A stretch of DNA of 64,000 nucleotides from Nocardioidaceae bacterium (lineage in GTDB: Bacteria > Actinomycetota > Actinomycetes > Propionibacteriales > Nocardioidaceae): positions 1,326,159 through 1,390,158 of the forward strand of contig JAUJOD010000001.1 of NCBI GenBank assembly GCA_030447865.1, read 5' to 3'. The notes below the pieces were generated by a model that searched no databases, was not told the origin of the DNA, and saw only the letters and a list, made by a program, of their open reading frames with translations. Below, in pieces: positions 1-8,152 of this stretch (position 1 is the first letter of the stretch; each line of letters starts with the position of its first letter). The position numbers and the translations under genes are program-made.

Positions 1-371
1 CGGCGTACCGGCTGTATGAGCTGGTCGTGGACTCCGCCGAGCCGCGCGAGATCGCCCAGTGGTGGGCGGACGTCTTCGGTGCCGAGCTCGGCGGTGACGA
101 AGGGAAGGGCTGGTGGTGGCTCGAGAACATCCCCGGCGCCCCCTTCGAGGGGATGACTTTCGTCTCCGTACCTGAGCCTAGGACGGTGAAGAACCGCATC
201 CACTGGGACGTCACGGTGACGCTCGCCGACGACCTGGTCAACGCTGGTGCTCGCCTGCTCAGGGAACCGGACGACGAGATCTCCTGGCACGTCTTCGCTG
301 ACCCCGAAGGCAACGAGTTCTGCGCCTTCACGCCGGCAGCCGACGCTGAGCCCGAGACCGAGCGAGGCTGA
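1..371 (+). CDS. VOC (glyoxalase/bleomycin-resistance fold) family protein, 5' end outside window
   Basis: The reading frame is open from the first bases of the window and ends at TGA 369-371. It reads RLYELVVDSAEPREIAQWW near the start, so the GTG at 27 is very probably internal and the true start lies upstream. The pattern (a beta strand, then 'AxWWADVFG', later 'WHVFADPEGNEFCAF') is the usual C-terminal half of single-domain VOC proteins of the Glyoxalase_6 type, where the final D-P-E-G-N-E-F-C stretch carries a metal- or substrate-facing acidic residue. The substrate cannot be told. It converges with the following minus-strand hydrolase, leaving only 13 bases between stops. Confidence 0.8.
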   Translation, partial: AYRLYELVVDSAEPREIAQWWADVFGAELGGDEGKGWWWLENIPGAPFEGMTFVSVPEPRTVKNRIHWDVTVTLADDLVNAGARLLREPDDEISWHVFADPEGNEFCAFTPAADAEPETERG

Positions 372-384
372 CTGACAGGCGCGC

Positions 385-2034
385 TCAGTTCAGCATGGTG
401 CGTCGGGGCCCTGAGTGATCCGGCACGGGCGGTTCCTCCGCGACGTAGTCGGCCGGTGGATCGCCTACGACGAGCCAGATCGGGTTGCTCAGCGCCTCCA
501 TGTCCCCGCTGCTGGCCTTGGGGTTGGTCGGCTGCAGGTCGGGCTGGCCACGTACCTCGGCGCGGACGTAGCCGCCACCAGGCGGAACGGCCACCTGCAC
601 CTTGACGACCTCGTCGTCATCGGAGAGCTGCGTTACGGAGAACACCGCTCCCTGCGCTATCAGCAGGAGCCGTCGCCCGGCGCCACGGCGCACCCGGCAA
701 CTGATGGTGACCGGGTCACCGACGTCGCCCCACACGGTGCCGCCGGTGTGGGTGCATTGACCGGGGCGGCGGGCGAACAGGTAGAGCTCGACACCGTCGG
801 GCGCCTTCGTGATGAACGACCGTCCCGCCCGAACTGCCGCGATCACGTCACGCTTGGCCAGCCTGCGCGCATGCACCACCGTGGTGGGCAGTCCGGCGGC
901 GAAGCCTGCGTCATTGTCGACCCCATGCAGGTCTGATCCGCCGTTGGCAGCGATCCGCCAACCCCGCTGCAAGGCGCGATCCCAGTAGTCCAGCGCCTTC
1001 TCCTCGTCAGGCTGCCACGGCCCGGTCCAGACCTCCACGCCGTGCGTCCGCGCGGCAGGCCGGGTCTCCGCCTCAGCGAAGAACTGCCAGGCCAGGGTCG
1101 CGCCGAAGGGGTGAGCGGCCGAGACGTAGCCGCCCATTGACTCCGCCACCCGGATGAACTCGGCGATCCGCGCTCCTCCGGTTGGAAGCGGCAGCCCGTA
1201 CGGACTTTGCCGGAAGTCCAGCCAGTCACCGGGGGAGATCCCCGACACGGTGGCGTGCCCGTGGAACCAGTTCGTCATCTCTTCACCGGCCATGAGCAGC
1301 ACGTCCGCGCCCGCGTCACGAGCAAGGAAGTAGTTCTGCGTCACAACGTTGTGATCGGTCAGCGCGACGAAGTCCAGCCCGATCCGCCGACAGGTGGCCG
1401 CCCACTCTCGCGGAGACAGCGCCGAACCGCTCGACCACGCGTCGGAGGACGCCGGGGTGTGGCAATGGAAGTCGCCGCGATACCAGCCGGGGCGGTCCAG
1501 GACCACGCCCGGCTCTGGGCCAGGCGCGAAGCGGGGAGCGTCTCGATCGGCGAAGGACAGAGTGACCCGCACCGTGATGCGGGTCGGGACCGGTGCCCGG
1601 AACACCGGCACGATCACCGTCCAGTTGCCCGCCGCCATCGGGCCCGGCATGAAGGACTGGCTGGCCGCGTCGCGGGTGACCCAGAACTTGGACCGCTCCT
1701 CGCCGTAGATGCCGCGAAAACCCGACGACTGGTACGCCGCCCCGCGGGCGTCGAACAGCCCAACGCCGACCTTTGTCTCCTGGTGGGACTTTGTCAGTTC
1801 GGCGTCGATTCGAGTCACCCCGCGCGGCACCCGGAACGGCAGGTAACGGTAGTCGCCGGTGCCCTCCACCACGGTCTCCAGCTTGACCGTCTCTGGCGAC
1901 CGGATGCGTTGAGCGGCGTAGGCCGCTTCGGCGCGGCCGACCAGCCCGGTCACGCCGGCTACTAGAGCGGCGCCGCCAGTCAGCACCTGGCGTCGGGACG
2001 GTTGCGGGTTCGTTGCCTGGTCCCGGTCAGTCAC
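385..2034 (-). CDS. Tat-exported CehA/McbA-type PHP metallohydrolase
   Basis: Predicted secreted metal-dependent (phospho)esterase of about 549 residues. The N-terminus carries a twin-arginine signal: SRRQVL followed by a hydrophobic Ala/Gly/Val segment ending near AEAAYA. A beta-sandwich-like region follows, and then a PHP domain from about residue 190 with the metal-binding stretches GDFHCHT, ALTDHN and AGEEM and a late SAAHPFG; NGGSDLHG supplies further ligands. This is the pattern of the CehA/McbA family, whose founding members hydrolyse carbaryl, but most relatives have unknown substrates. I chose the GTG at 2034 because it puts the Tat motif close to the N-terminus; a start at 2076 is possible. 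It is divergent from dapE. Confidence 0.82.
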   Translation of the reverse strand: MTDRDQATNPQPSRRQVLTGGAALVAGVTGLVGRAEAAYAAQRIRSPETVKLETVVEGTGDYRYLPFRVPRGVTRIDAELTKSHQETKVGVGLFDARGAAYQSSGFRGIYGEERSKFWVTRDAASQSFMPGPMAAGNWTVIVPVFRAPVPTRITVRVTLSFADRDAPRFAPGPEPGVVLDRPGWYRGDFHCHTPASSDAWSSGSALSPREWAATCRRIGLDFVALTDHNVVTQNYFLARDAGADVLLMAGEEMTNWFHGHATVSGISPGDWLDFRQSPYGLPLPTGGARIAEFIRVAESMGGYVSAAHPFGATLAWQFFAEAETRPAARTHGVEVWTGPWQPDEEKALDYWDRALQRGWRIAANGGSDLHGVDNDAGFAAGLPTTVVHARRLAKRDVIAAVRAGRSFITKAPDGVELYLFARRPGQCTHTGGTVWGDVGDPVTISCRVRRGAGRRLLLIAQGAVFSVTQLSDDDEVVKVQVAVPPGGGYVRAEVRGQPDLQPTNPKASSGDMEALSNPIWLVVGDPPADYVAEEPPVPDHSGPRRTMLN

Positions 2035-2144
2035 CGCGTGAACGATGCCGGATGTTCCCGACCACCGCCCCAACACCGCCAGACGGGTAGATGAACAACG
2101 CGTGGTCGGCCAGTCGTTACCGGCAGGTTCGGCACAATGGCGCC

Positions 2145-3236
2145 ATGGCTTCCCGCGTCCTCGCCCTCGATCTCGACAGCGACGTCGTCGACCTCACCGC
2201 TGCGCTTGTCGACATCGAGTCGGTCAGCGGCAACGAGGAAGCCATCTGCGGCGCGATCGAGGCGGCGTTGCGCGAAGTACCGTGGCTGCAAACGTGGCGG
2301 CACGGCAACTCACTCGTCGCCCGTACGGCGCTCGGCCGGCCTGACCGCGTGGTCATCGCCGGCCATCTCGACACCGTGCCGGTCAACGCCAACCTGCCGT
2401 CGCGGGTAGACGACGGATTCCTGCACGGGCTCGGCTCGTGCGACATGAAGGGCGGGGTCGCGGTCGGCCTCAAGCTGGCTGCCTCGGTGGCCGCGCCGAC
2501 GCGCGACGTCACGTACGTCTTCTACGAGGCCGAGGAGGTAGAGGCCGAGCGCAACGGGCTGGGGCTGATCTCCACGGCTCGGCCCGAGGTGCTGACCGCT
2601 GACTTCGCCGTGCTGATGGAGCCGTCGAACGCCGTGGTCGAGGCGGGCTGCCAGGGAACGATGCGGGTCGACGTGTCGACGTACGGCGTCCGCGCACACA
2701 GCGCCCGGGCGTGGAACGGCGTCAACGCGATCCACGGCGCGACCGGCATCCTGGGCCGGTTGACGGCGTACGAGCCACGCCGCCCAGTCATTGACGGCCT
2801 GCGGTTCCACGAGGGCCTCAACGCCGTCGGCATCAGCGGCGGGGTCGCCGGCAACGTCATCCCAGACGCCTGCACGGTCGCGGTGAACTACCGCTTCGCG
2901 CCGGACCGGACGGTTGACGAGGCAGCAGCCCATCTGCGCGAGGTGTTCGACGGTTTCGATGTCGCGGTCCGCGACGCCGCTCCCGGCGCGCTGCCGGGCC
3001 TCGACCGGCCGGCGGCGGCAGCCTTCGTGGAAGCGGTCAGCGGCGGCGCGGATTCCGACGTCGGGCGGATCAAGCCGAAGTTCGGCTGGACGGACGTTTC
3101 GCTGTTCAGCGCGCTCGGCGTACCCGCGGTCAACTTCGGCCCGGGAGATCCCGAGCTGGCGCACACCCAGCACGAGCGGGTGCCAGTGGCGCAGCTGCAC
3201 TCCTGCCTGGCCCAGCTCACTGCCTGGTTGAGCTGA
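2145..3236 (+). CDS. dapE: Succinyl-diaminopimelate desuccinylase
   Basis: M20-family metallopeptidase of 363 residues that removes succinate from N-succinyl-LL-2,6-diaminopimelate in the lysine and peptidoglycan diaminopimelate pathway. Visible signature stretches are AGHLDTVP (first metal ligands His/Asp), HGLGSCDMKGG (bridging Asp), the acidic YEAEEVE (catalytic and metal Glu), MEPSN, and a C-terminal NFGPGDPELAHTQHE with the last His ligand. I placed the start at the ATG at 2145, which gives the family's usual N-terminus (LDSDVVDLTAALVDIESVSGNE). A CACAAT hexamer ends 6 nt upstream of that ATG, compatible with a leaderless transcript. The neighbour LOG-family gene follows it as in other actinobacteria. 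Confidence 0.93.
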   Translation: MASRVLALDLDSDVVDLTAALVDIESVSGNEEAICGAIEAALREVPWLQTWRHGNSLVARTALGRPDRVVIAGHLDTVPVNANLPSRVDDGFLHGLGSCDMKGGVAVGLKLAASVAAPTRDVTYVFYEAEEVEAERNGLGLISTARPEVLTADFAVLMEPSNAVVEAGCQGTMRVDVSTYGVRAHSARAWNGVNAIHGATGILGRLTAYEPRRPVIDGLRFHEGLNAVGISGGVAGNVIPDACTVAVNYRFAPDRTVDEAAAHLREVFDGFDVAVRDAAPGALPGLDRPAAAAFVEAVSGGADSDVGRIKPKFGWTDVSLFSALGVPAVNFGPGDPELAHTQHERVPVAQLHSCLAQLTAWLS

Positions 3237-3305
3237 CCCGCTGAGGGCGTCCGTCTCGAGAGGCGGGGATGCCGTTTCACCAAAGCCACGGTCTAGGTTG
3301 TGCCC

Positions 3306-4115
3306 ATGACTGAAGCGATGCCTTCCCAGCCAGCCGAGCGGCGACGCGGACCGTTGATATTGCGTCGCCAGCAGGTAGAGGAGTCGACCACCGACCAGCG
3401 GTTGCTCGACGACGGCGGGCGGGGCGAGTGGGTGCACACCGACCCGTGGCGGGTGTTGCGCATCCAGGCGGAGTTCGTCGAGGGGTTCGGCTCGTTGGCG
3501 GAGCTCGGTCCGGCGATCTCGGTCTTCGGTTCGGCTCGGACGCCACCGGACCACCCGGAGTACGCCCAAGGCGTCAAGCTCGGAGCCGCGCTGGCTCAAG
3601 CGGGGTTCGCGGTGATCACCGGCGGCGGTCCCGGAGTCATGGAGGCGGCGAACCGCGGCGCCGCTGAGGCGGGGGGTACGTCGGTCGGTCTCGGCATCGA
3701 GCTGCCCTTTGAGCAGGGGATCAACGAGTGGGTCGACATCGGCATCAACTTCCGCTACTTCTTCGCGCGAAAGACAATGTTCGTGAAGTATGCGCAGGGC
3801 TTCATCGCGCTCCCGGGTGGGTTCGGCACGTTCGACGAGATCTTCGAAGCGGTCACGCTGGTGCAGACGCACAAGGTGACGTCGTTCCCCATCGTCTTGG
3901 TCGGATCGGCGTACTGGGGCGGACTGCGGGACTGGTTGCGTGACACGGTCTTGGCCGGCGGCAAGATCGGCTCTGAGGACGTCGATCTGCTCCGGGTCAC
4001 CGACGACCTCGACGAAGCGGTGGCGATCATGGTCCAAGCTCGGGAAGAGCGAGCGGCGAGCGGAGGAGGCGTCGGGTCCGGTCAGGCGCCGATCCGGCCG
4101 CATCCGTCGGAGTAG
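3306..4115 (+). CDS. LOG-family protein (TIGR00730 type, cytokinin-activating phosphoribohydrolase-like)
   Basis: Rossmann-fold protein of 269 residues with both LOG signatures: GGGPGVMEAANRGA and PGGFGTFDEIFEAVT, the PGGxGTxxE motif that binds nucleotide phosphate. LOG enzymes release a free base from nucleoside 5'-monophosphates; the bacterial substrate is often unproven. The N-terminal ~75 residues form the extension common in actinobacterial members (RRRGPLILRRQQVEE, then EWVHTDPWRVLRIQ). A GTG at 3300 is in frame, but TAGGTT at 3294-3299 looks like a -10 element, so the ATG at 3306 fits a leaderless start. It sits between dapE and a DivIVA-domain gene, a conserved arrangement. Confidence 0.9.
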   Translation: MTEAMPSQPAERRRGPLILRRQQVEESTTDQRLLDDGGRGEWVHTDPWRVLRIQAEFVEGFGSLAELGPAISVFGSARTPPDHPEYAQGVKLGAALAQAGFAVITGGGPGVMEAANRGAAEAGGTSVGLGIELPFEQGINEWVDIGINFRYFFARKTMFVKYAQGFIALPGGFGTFDEIFEAVTLVQTHKVTSFPIVLVGSAYWGGLRDWLRDTVLAGGKIGSEDVDLLRVTDDLDEAVAIMVQAREERAASGGGVGSGQAPIRPHPSE

Positions 4116-4195
4116 CGCTGCGTCAACCCACGACGGCGACACGTCGCTGCTCACCCGCTTCGCTGACCGCTGCGCAGCGTGGCACGATCGACCTC

Positions 4196-4738
4196 GTGAT
4201 CTGGGTATGGGTCGTTGCCTTGGTGCTGGTCATCGGCGCGATCGCCGTCGTCGTAGCGGGTCGCGACGACGCCATGGCAGAGGTGTACGACGACCGCCCG
4301 GACGCGACGCTTCCCACCGGACGTCCGTTGACGGCTGAGGACATCGCGGCGGTGCGGCTCTCGACCGGCGTACGGGGGTATCGCATGGACGAGGTGGACG
4401 CCCTGCTGGACCGGATCCAGGCCGATCTGTTGGCGCGCGAGACCAACCAGGCCGCCGCGACGACCGCCGGAGCCGCCGCTGAGATTCCGGCCGATCCCGC
4501 CACTGAGAGCCCCAGCGATCCCGCCTCCGGGGCGACCGGAACCGCTGCTGAGATTCCAGCCGATCCCGCCGCTGCTACTCCCGCTCAACTCGCCGCCGGG
4601 GAGCCCGCTGACGTCCCCACCAAGAGGCCGGCGGGAGCGACCGTCCGCACCCCGGCTGTGCCGCCCGCCGACGCCACCGCGCTGGCACCCACTGAAGCCG
4701 CCGCCGGGACCAGGGCGGCAACCCAGCCGCCGTCGTGA
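4196..4738 (+). CDS. Membrane-anchored DivIVA-domain protein
   Basis: 180-residue protein with an N-terminal transmembrane helix (WVWVVALVLVIGAIAVVVAG) followed, near residues 43-80, by a short DivIVA-type segment: LTAEDIAAVRLSTGVRGY then MDEVDALLDRIQADL. DivIVA-like domains mark curved or polar membrane sites and recruit growth machinery, so a role in cell envelope organisation is plausible but inferred. The last ~90 residues are Ala/Pro/Thr-rich low complexity with an imperfect repeat (AEIPADPA occurs twice). The GTG start has CACGAT 7 nt upstream. The stop overlaps the tag start by 4 bases (GTGA), so the two are translationally coupled. Confidence 0.8.
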   Translation: MIWVWVVALVLVIGAIAVVVAGRDDAMAEVYDDRPDATLPTGRPLTAEDIAAVRLSTGVRGYRMDEVDALLDRIQADLLARETNQAAATTAGAAAEIPADPATESPSDPASGATGTAAEIPADPAAATPAQLAAGEPADVPTKRPAGATVRTPAVPPADATALAPTEAAAGTRAATQPPS

Positions 4739-5331
4739 TCGGCGGACCGGCCGCTGGTCTCGATGGCCGACTCCGCTGCGCGTGGGCGCTGTCCGCTCCC
4801 GACTACCTGATCTACCACGACGAGGAGTGGGGCCGAGCCATCCGGGATGACCAGGGACTCTTCGAGCGGCTCACTCTCGAAGCGTTCCAGTCCGGCCTTT
4901 CCTGGTTGACCATCTTGCGTAAGCGGGACAACTTCAGGGCGGCGTTCGCCGGATTCGACATTCGCCGCGTCGCGGAGTTCGGCTCCGCCGACAGGGCCCG
5001 GTTGCTCGCCGACCCCGGCATCGTGCGCAACCGCGCGAAGATCGATGCGGCGATCACGAATGCGCGGGTAGCGCGTGACCTGGACGGCGGATTGGCCGCG
5101 CTGGTGTGGCGGTTCGCACCGCTGTTCCAACCAGCACCAGTGGCGCTCAGCGACGTACCAGCGCAGACTGTGGAGTCGAGGGCGCTGGCTGCGGAGTTGA
5201 AATCCGCAGGTTTCGTATTCGTTGGACCGGTGACGACGTACGCCCTGATGCAAGCTGCTGGCCTGGTGAACGACCACTTGGCCGGCTGCGGCGTCCGCAC
5301 AGCATGCGGAGAAGAGAGAGCAATGACATGA
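4735..5331 (+). CDS. tag: DNA-3-methyladenine glycosylase I
   Basis: Base-excision repair enzyme (198 residues) that excises 3-methyladenine from alkylated DNA. Family marks are present: RCAWA with the first zinc Cys, YHDEEWG with the zinc His, the LEAFQSGLSW helix, GFVFVGPVTTYALMQAAGL, and NDHLAGC with the last zinc His/Cys pair. The start is the GTG overlapping the previous gene's stop. The downstream peptidase begins at an ATG overlapping this stop (ATGA), so three genes (DivIVA-domain, tag, M14) are tightly packed and probably co-transcribed. Tag next to a DivIVA-domain gene is a recurrent actinobacterial arrangement. Confidence 0.92.
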   Translation: MIGGPAAGLDGRLRCAWALSAPDYLIYHDEEWGRAIRDDQGLFERLTLEAFQSGLSWLTILRKRDNFRAAFAGFDIRRVAEFGSADRARLLADPGIVRNRAKIDAAITNARVARDLDGGLAALVWRFAPLFQPAPVALSDVPAQTVESRALAAELKSAGFVFVGPVTTYALMQAAGLVNDHLAGCGVRTACGEERAMT

Positions 5332-6149
5332 GCCGCAGCCGACCGATGATCGCGGGACTTGCGCTGAGTTCAGCCGCGGCGCTGATCGCCATCCACGGCG
5401 CCGCCTCCGCTGGCGTTACCCAGCCGTCCACCCAGCAAGCCCACGGCGGCAACGTTGCGTCGGCAGCGGCGGGGGCCGCTGTGGTCGGGGCGGGCCGACC
5501 GGCGGTGGTCTCGGCTCGGGTCATCGGTCGGTCGGTGAAGGACAACCCGATCCGGGCCTACGAGCTCGGAGATCCCAACGCTGCGGTCGCCGTCGTCGCG
5601 TTGGGTTCGATGCACGGCAACGAGACGGGCGGCCAGGTGGTGCTCGGCGACCTGCGCGACGGCGACCCGATCAAGGGGGTGCACCTGTGGGTGATCCCGC
5701 GAGACAACCCCGACGGGGTGTTTCGCGACCAGCGCCACAACGCCAATGGTGTCGACCTCAACCGCAACTTCCCGACCAACTGGAAGCCGCTGACCGGCTG
5801 GTATTACTCCGGGCCGAAACCGTCGTCGGAGCCCGAGACGCGCGCCCTCAAGGCGTTCCTGAACGAGATCGACCCCGACTACGTCGTCACCTTCCATTCG
5901 CCGCTGTACGGCGTCGACGTGTACGGCGCCAAGGACCGCCCCTTCGCCCGGCGGCTGGCCAAGGAGCTGCAGCTGCCGATCAAGGAGTTCGACTGCGCTG
6001 GCGTATGCCATGGCACCTTGACCCAGTGGTTCAACAAGAACCACGCCGGTGCCTGCGTGACGGTGGAGTTCAGCCGCTCACCGACGCAGCGGTACCTGCA
6101 CGTCCGCGCGCCCCGCGGGCTCGTCCGCGCCATCGGCGGTCACTTCTAG
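5328..6149 (+). CDS. Secreted M14-family zinc carboxypeptidase
   Basis: 273-residue protein with a signal peptide (positively charged MSRSRP, then LALSSAAALIAIHGAASAG). The mature part has M14 zinc and catalytic marks: SMHGNE (His and Glu ligands of the HxxE type), IPRDNPDG, NANGVDLNRNFP (substrate-carboxylate Asn-Arg), a later TFHSP His ligand and VTVEFS with the catalytic Glu. Close relatives include peptidoglycan-peptide (MpaA-like) amidases, so a cell-wall recycling role is possible but not shown. The start ATG overlaps the tag stop by 4 bases with GGAGAAGAGAG upstream as ribosome binding site. The gene ends in front of an array of 26-bp palindromes. Confidence 0.85.
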   Translation: MSRSRPMIAGLALSSAAALIAIHGAASAGVTQPSTQQAHGGNVASAAAGAAVVGAGRPAVVSARVIGRSVKDNPIRAYELGDPNAAVAVVALGSMHGNETGGQVVLGDLRDGDPIKGVHLWVIPRDNPDGVFRDQRHNANGVDLNRNFPTNWKPLTGWYYSGPKPSSEPETRALKAFLNEIDPDYVVTFHSPLYGVDVYGAKDRPFARRLAKELQLPIKEFDCAGVCHGTLTQWFNKNHAGACVTVEFSRSPTQRYLHVRAPRGLVRAIGGHF

Positions 6150-6171
6150 CCGTCCGTCCGCACCCCCCGAC

Positions 6172-6404
6172 CGTTTACCGCGACAACCTGGTAGACGTAC
6201 GCCGCAGGCGGGTGGACGGTGACCGTTTACCGGCACGTGTCGGAAGACGTACGGCGTTCAGGGTTGCGGTCGACCGTTTACCGCGACAACCCGGTAGACG
6301 TACGCCACAGCCGCCGGACGGTGACCGTTTACCGGCACGTGTCGGAAGACGTACGACGTGCGGCGGGTGGACGGTGACCGTTTCCCGCCACGTGTCGGAA
6401 GACG
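6172..6404. repeat. Array A of 26-bp imperfect palindromes, 51-53 bp period (5 units)
   Basis: Five copies of a 26-bp element start at 6172, 6224, 6275, 6326 and 6379. Units 1 and 3 are CGTTTACCG-N8-YGGTAGACG with centre CGACAACC. Units 2 and 4 carry the 3' arm CGGAAGACG and centre GCACGTGT, and unit 5 has CGTTTCCCG with the same 3' arm. Inter-element spacers of 25-27 bp begin TACG and most end GGTGAC. The array fills the gap between the convergent M14 and L,D-transpeptidase genes. Related arrays occur at five other intergenic sites in this window. Confidence 0.9.
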
Positions 6405-6424
6405 TACCACGAACGCCGGAGCAG

Positions 6425-7273
6425 CTACCGGGTGAGGAGGTAGTTGTGCGGGCCCATGGCGACACGAGGGTTCCGTTCGGGGTCCAGCCACCGGATCAGC
6501 CACCGGACGTCGGCGCGGGGCATCGCCACGCAGCCGGCGGTGAGCCCGTCGTCGGCGACGTGCAAGAAGATGCCGCCGCCGCGGGAGGTGTCGGCCGGTT
6601 CGGTGGCTACCCGTTGTTTCCGGGTCGCCGAGTAGTGCACGCCGCTGGGCAGGTTGAACCCGACGACGATCGCGTAGGCGTACTGGCTGGGGTAGTCGGT
6701 GAGGTGCTCGGAGTAGTCGGCGCGCCAGCGCGTCGAGGCGGCCTTGTGGAACTGATAGACGTTGTACGTCGCCGGGTCCCGCGGCTCGTACGGCCACCAG
6801 TCGTTGCCGTCGAACTGCCGGTACAGCACCTGAGCGCCCGGATCGGAGAACCGCCCGAACGCATAGGGCAGTCGGAACACGCCTGCCGGCGTGGTGCCGG
6901 TCGACTGCTGCCTGGCCGCGGCCCGCACCCAGCCGTTGTAACCGAGGACGATCTTCACGGGGCCGCGCACTTGCACCCACTCACCGGCCGCAGGCCGGCG
7001 CCACGCCCGCAACGTGCCGCTGGTCGAGGACCAGTCAGGTGAGCTGACCGTGATGAGCTGCCGCACCCGCGCCGGTGGGTCGATCGCCTCGGGTAGCGTG
7101 CGTCCCGCACTGGTCGGCGCGAACCCCGCCGCCGCCGGCGCCGCCTGCGCGAACCCCGCCGCCTGCCCCACCGACGCAGCCGCAGCAGGCTCTCCCGACG
7201 CGCCAGCCGACGCACCAGCAAAAGCCAGCGTGGTCACGAGGGTCGCCGCGGCCGCGAGCGACGTGTTTCGCAC
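6425..7273 (-). CDS. Secreted L,D-transpeptidase (YkuD-fold) family protein
   Basis: 282-residue exported protein with a signal peptide (MRNTSLAAAATLVTTLAFAGASAGASG) and an Ala/Gly-rich linker. The C-terminal catalytic region contains GIFLHVADDGLTAGCVAMP, the HxxxxG...GCV pattern with the nucleophilic Cys typical of YkuD transpeptidases and their relatives. These form 3-3 cross-links in peptidoglycan or attach proteins; which applies here is unknown. The GTG start has GAGAGGAG as ribosome binding site. It is convergent with the M14 peptidase, across repeat array A. Confidence 0.8.
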   Translation of the reverse strand: MRNTSLAAAATLVTTLAFAGASAGASGEPAAAASVGQAAGFAQAAPAAAGFAPTSAGRTLPEAIDPPARVRQLITVSSPDWSSTSGTLRAWRRPAAGEWVQVRGPVKIVLGYNGWVRAAARQQSTGTTPAGVFRLPYAFGRFSDPGAQVLYRQFDGNDWWPYEPRDPATYNVYQFHKAASTRWRADYSEHLTDYPSQYAYAIVVGFNLPSGVHYSATRKQRVATEPADTSRGGGIFLHVADDGLTAGCVAMPRADVRWLIRWLDPERNPRVAMGPHNYLLTR

Positions 7274-7294
7274 GAGCGACTCCTCTCGGTCAAA

Positions 7295-8152
7295 TCAATG
7301 ACCACTGAAGGTGGGTTTCTCCTTGGCGACGAACGACCGTACGGCGTTCCGGTGGTCGGCCGAACCCCCTGTGCGTGCCATCAGCTTGCTCTCGAAGGCC
7401 AATGCCTCCTCCAACGAATGCGTAGCGGCGTACTGCACCGCCTCCTTCACTGCGGCGAAGGCAAGGGTCGGACCCGCCGCCAGCCGGCCAGCAATGTCAG
7501 CCACCTCGTCGGCAAGCTCGGCAGCGGGGAACACCCAGTTCACCAAGCCGATCTCGAGCGCCTCGGCGGCGGTGACGCTGCGCGGCCAGAGCAGCAGCTC
7601 CATCGCCTTGCCTCGCCCGACCAGCCGCGGCAACGTCCACGACGTGCCGGTGTCGCAGGAGAGCCCGACACCGGTGAAGGCCGTGGTGAAGCTGGCGCTG
7701 TCGGCGGCCACTCGCCAGTCGCAGGCCAAGGCGATCGCCATGCCGGCGCCCGCCGCGACGCCGTTGACTGCCGCCACGACGGGCTTGGGCATCGTCGCGA
7801 TGGTGTGTGCGATGGGGGTGTAGTGCTCATCGACGGTGGCCCACACCTCATCCAAGGCCATGCTGGCGAGGTTGTCGACGTGTTCGCGCAGGTCCTGCCC
7901 CACGCAGAAGGCGCGGCCGGTGCCAGTGATGACGACGCACCGCGCCTCAGCGTCCGCCGCAGCCCGGCGTACGGCGGCCAACAGCTGCTCCTTGGTGGCT
8001 GTGTCGAGGCTGTTCATCGCCTCGGAACGGGTGAAGGTGAGCGTCGCGACGCCCGCCTGTACGTCGTAGGTGACCGCCGACGAGGATGTGTGGTCATCCG
8101 ACGAGGATGTGTGGTCATCCGGGTCGACAGATGCGGGCGCGCGATCGGTCAT
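7295..8152 (-). CDS. Enoyl-CoA hydratase/isomerase family protein
   Basis: Crotonase-fold protein of 285 residues: VVITGTGRAFCVGQDLREH, AVNGVAAGAGMAIALACDWRVA (oxyanion hole Gly) and the tail SVTAAEALEIGLVNWVFP are diagnostic. It probably acts on an acyl-CoA in fatty acid or phenylacetate-type degradation. The ~28 N-terminal residues precede the fold and contain a perfect 7-residue duplication (DDHTSSS twice) encoded by a 21-bp tandem repeat. The start ATG overlaps the stop of the upstream paaX-type regulator by 4 bases (ATGA), so regulator and enzyme form one transcript. Lack of other paa genes nearby leaves the pathway open. Confidence 0.88.
   Translation of the reverse strand: MTDRAPASVDPDDHTSSSDDHTSSSAVTYDVQAGVATLTFTRSEAMNSLDTATKEQLLAAVRRAAADAEARCVVITGTGRAFCVGQDLREHVDNLASMALDEVWATVDEHYTPIAHTIATMPKPVVAAVNGVAAGAGMAIALACDWRVAADSASFTTAFTGVGLSCDTGTSWTLPRLVGRGKAMELLLWPRSVTAAEALEIGLVNWVFPAAELADEVADIAGRLAAGPTLAFAAVKEAVQYAATHSLEEALAFESKLMARTGGSADHRNAVRSFVAKEKPTFSGH
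8079..8120. repeat. Perfect 21-bp tandem duplication inside the hydratase gene
   Basis: The 21-mer beginning GACGAGGATGTGTGG occurs twice head to tail (8079-8099 and 8100-8120). It is in frame and duplicates seven residues of the disordered N-terminus of the enoyl-CoA hydratase, consistent with replication slippage. Confidence 0.9.

Noticed and set aside
2310..4154. 614-codon open frame antisense to dapE and the LOG gene
   Set aside because: It is the complement of two strongly supported genes; its residues (Arg/Asp/Val-rich, no motifs) are what antisense of high-GC coding DNA produces.
6172..6404. CRISPR array
   Set aside because: Period and repeat length are superficially CRISPR-like, but repeats are imperfect, spacers are similar to each other and no cas genes are near.
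5687..7042. 451-codon plus-strand frame through the M14 gene, array A and the L,D-transpeptidase gene
   Set aside because: It overlaps two well-supported genes in other frames, runs through the repeat array and reads Arg/Pro-rich with no domain.
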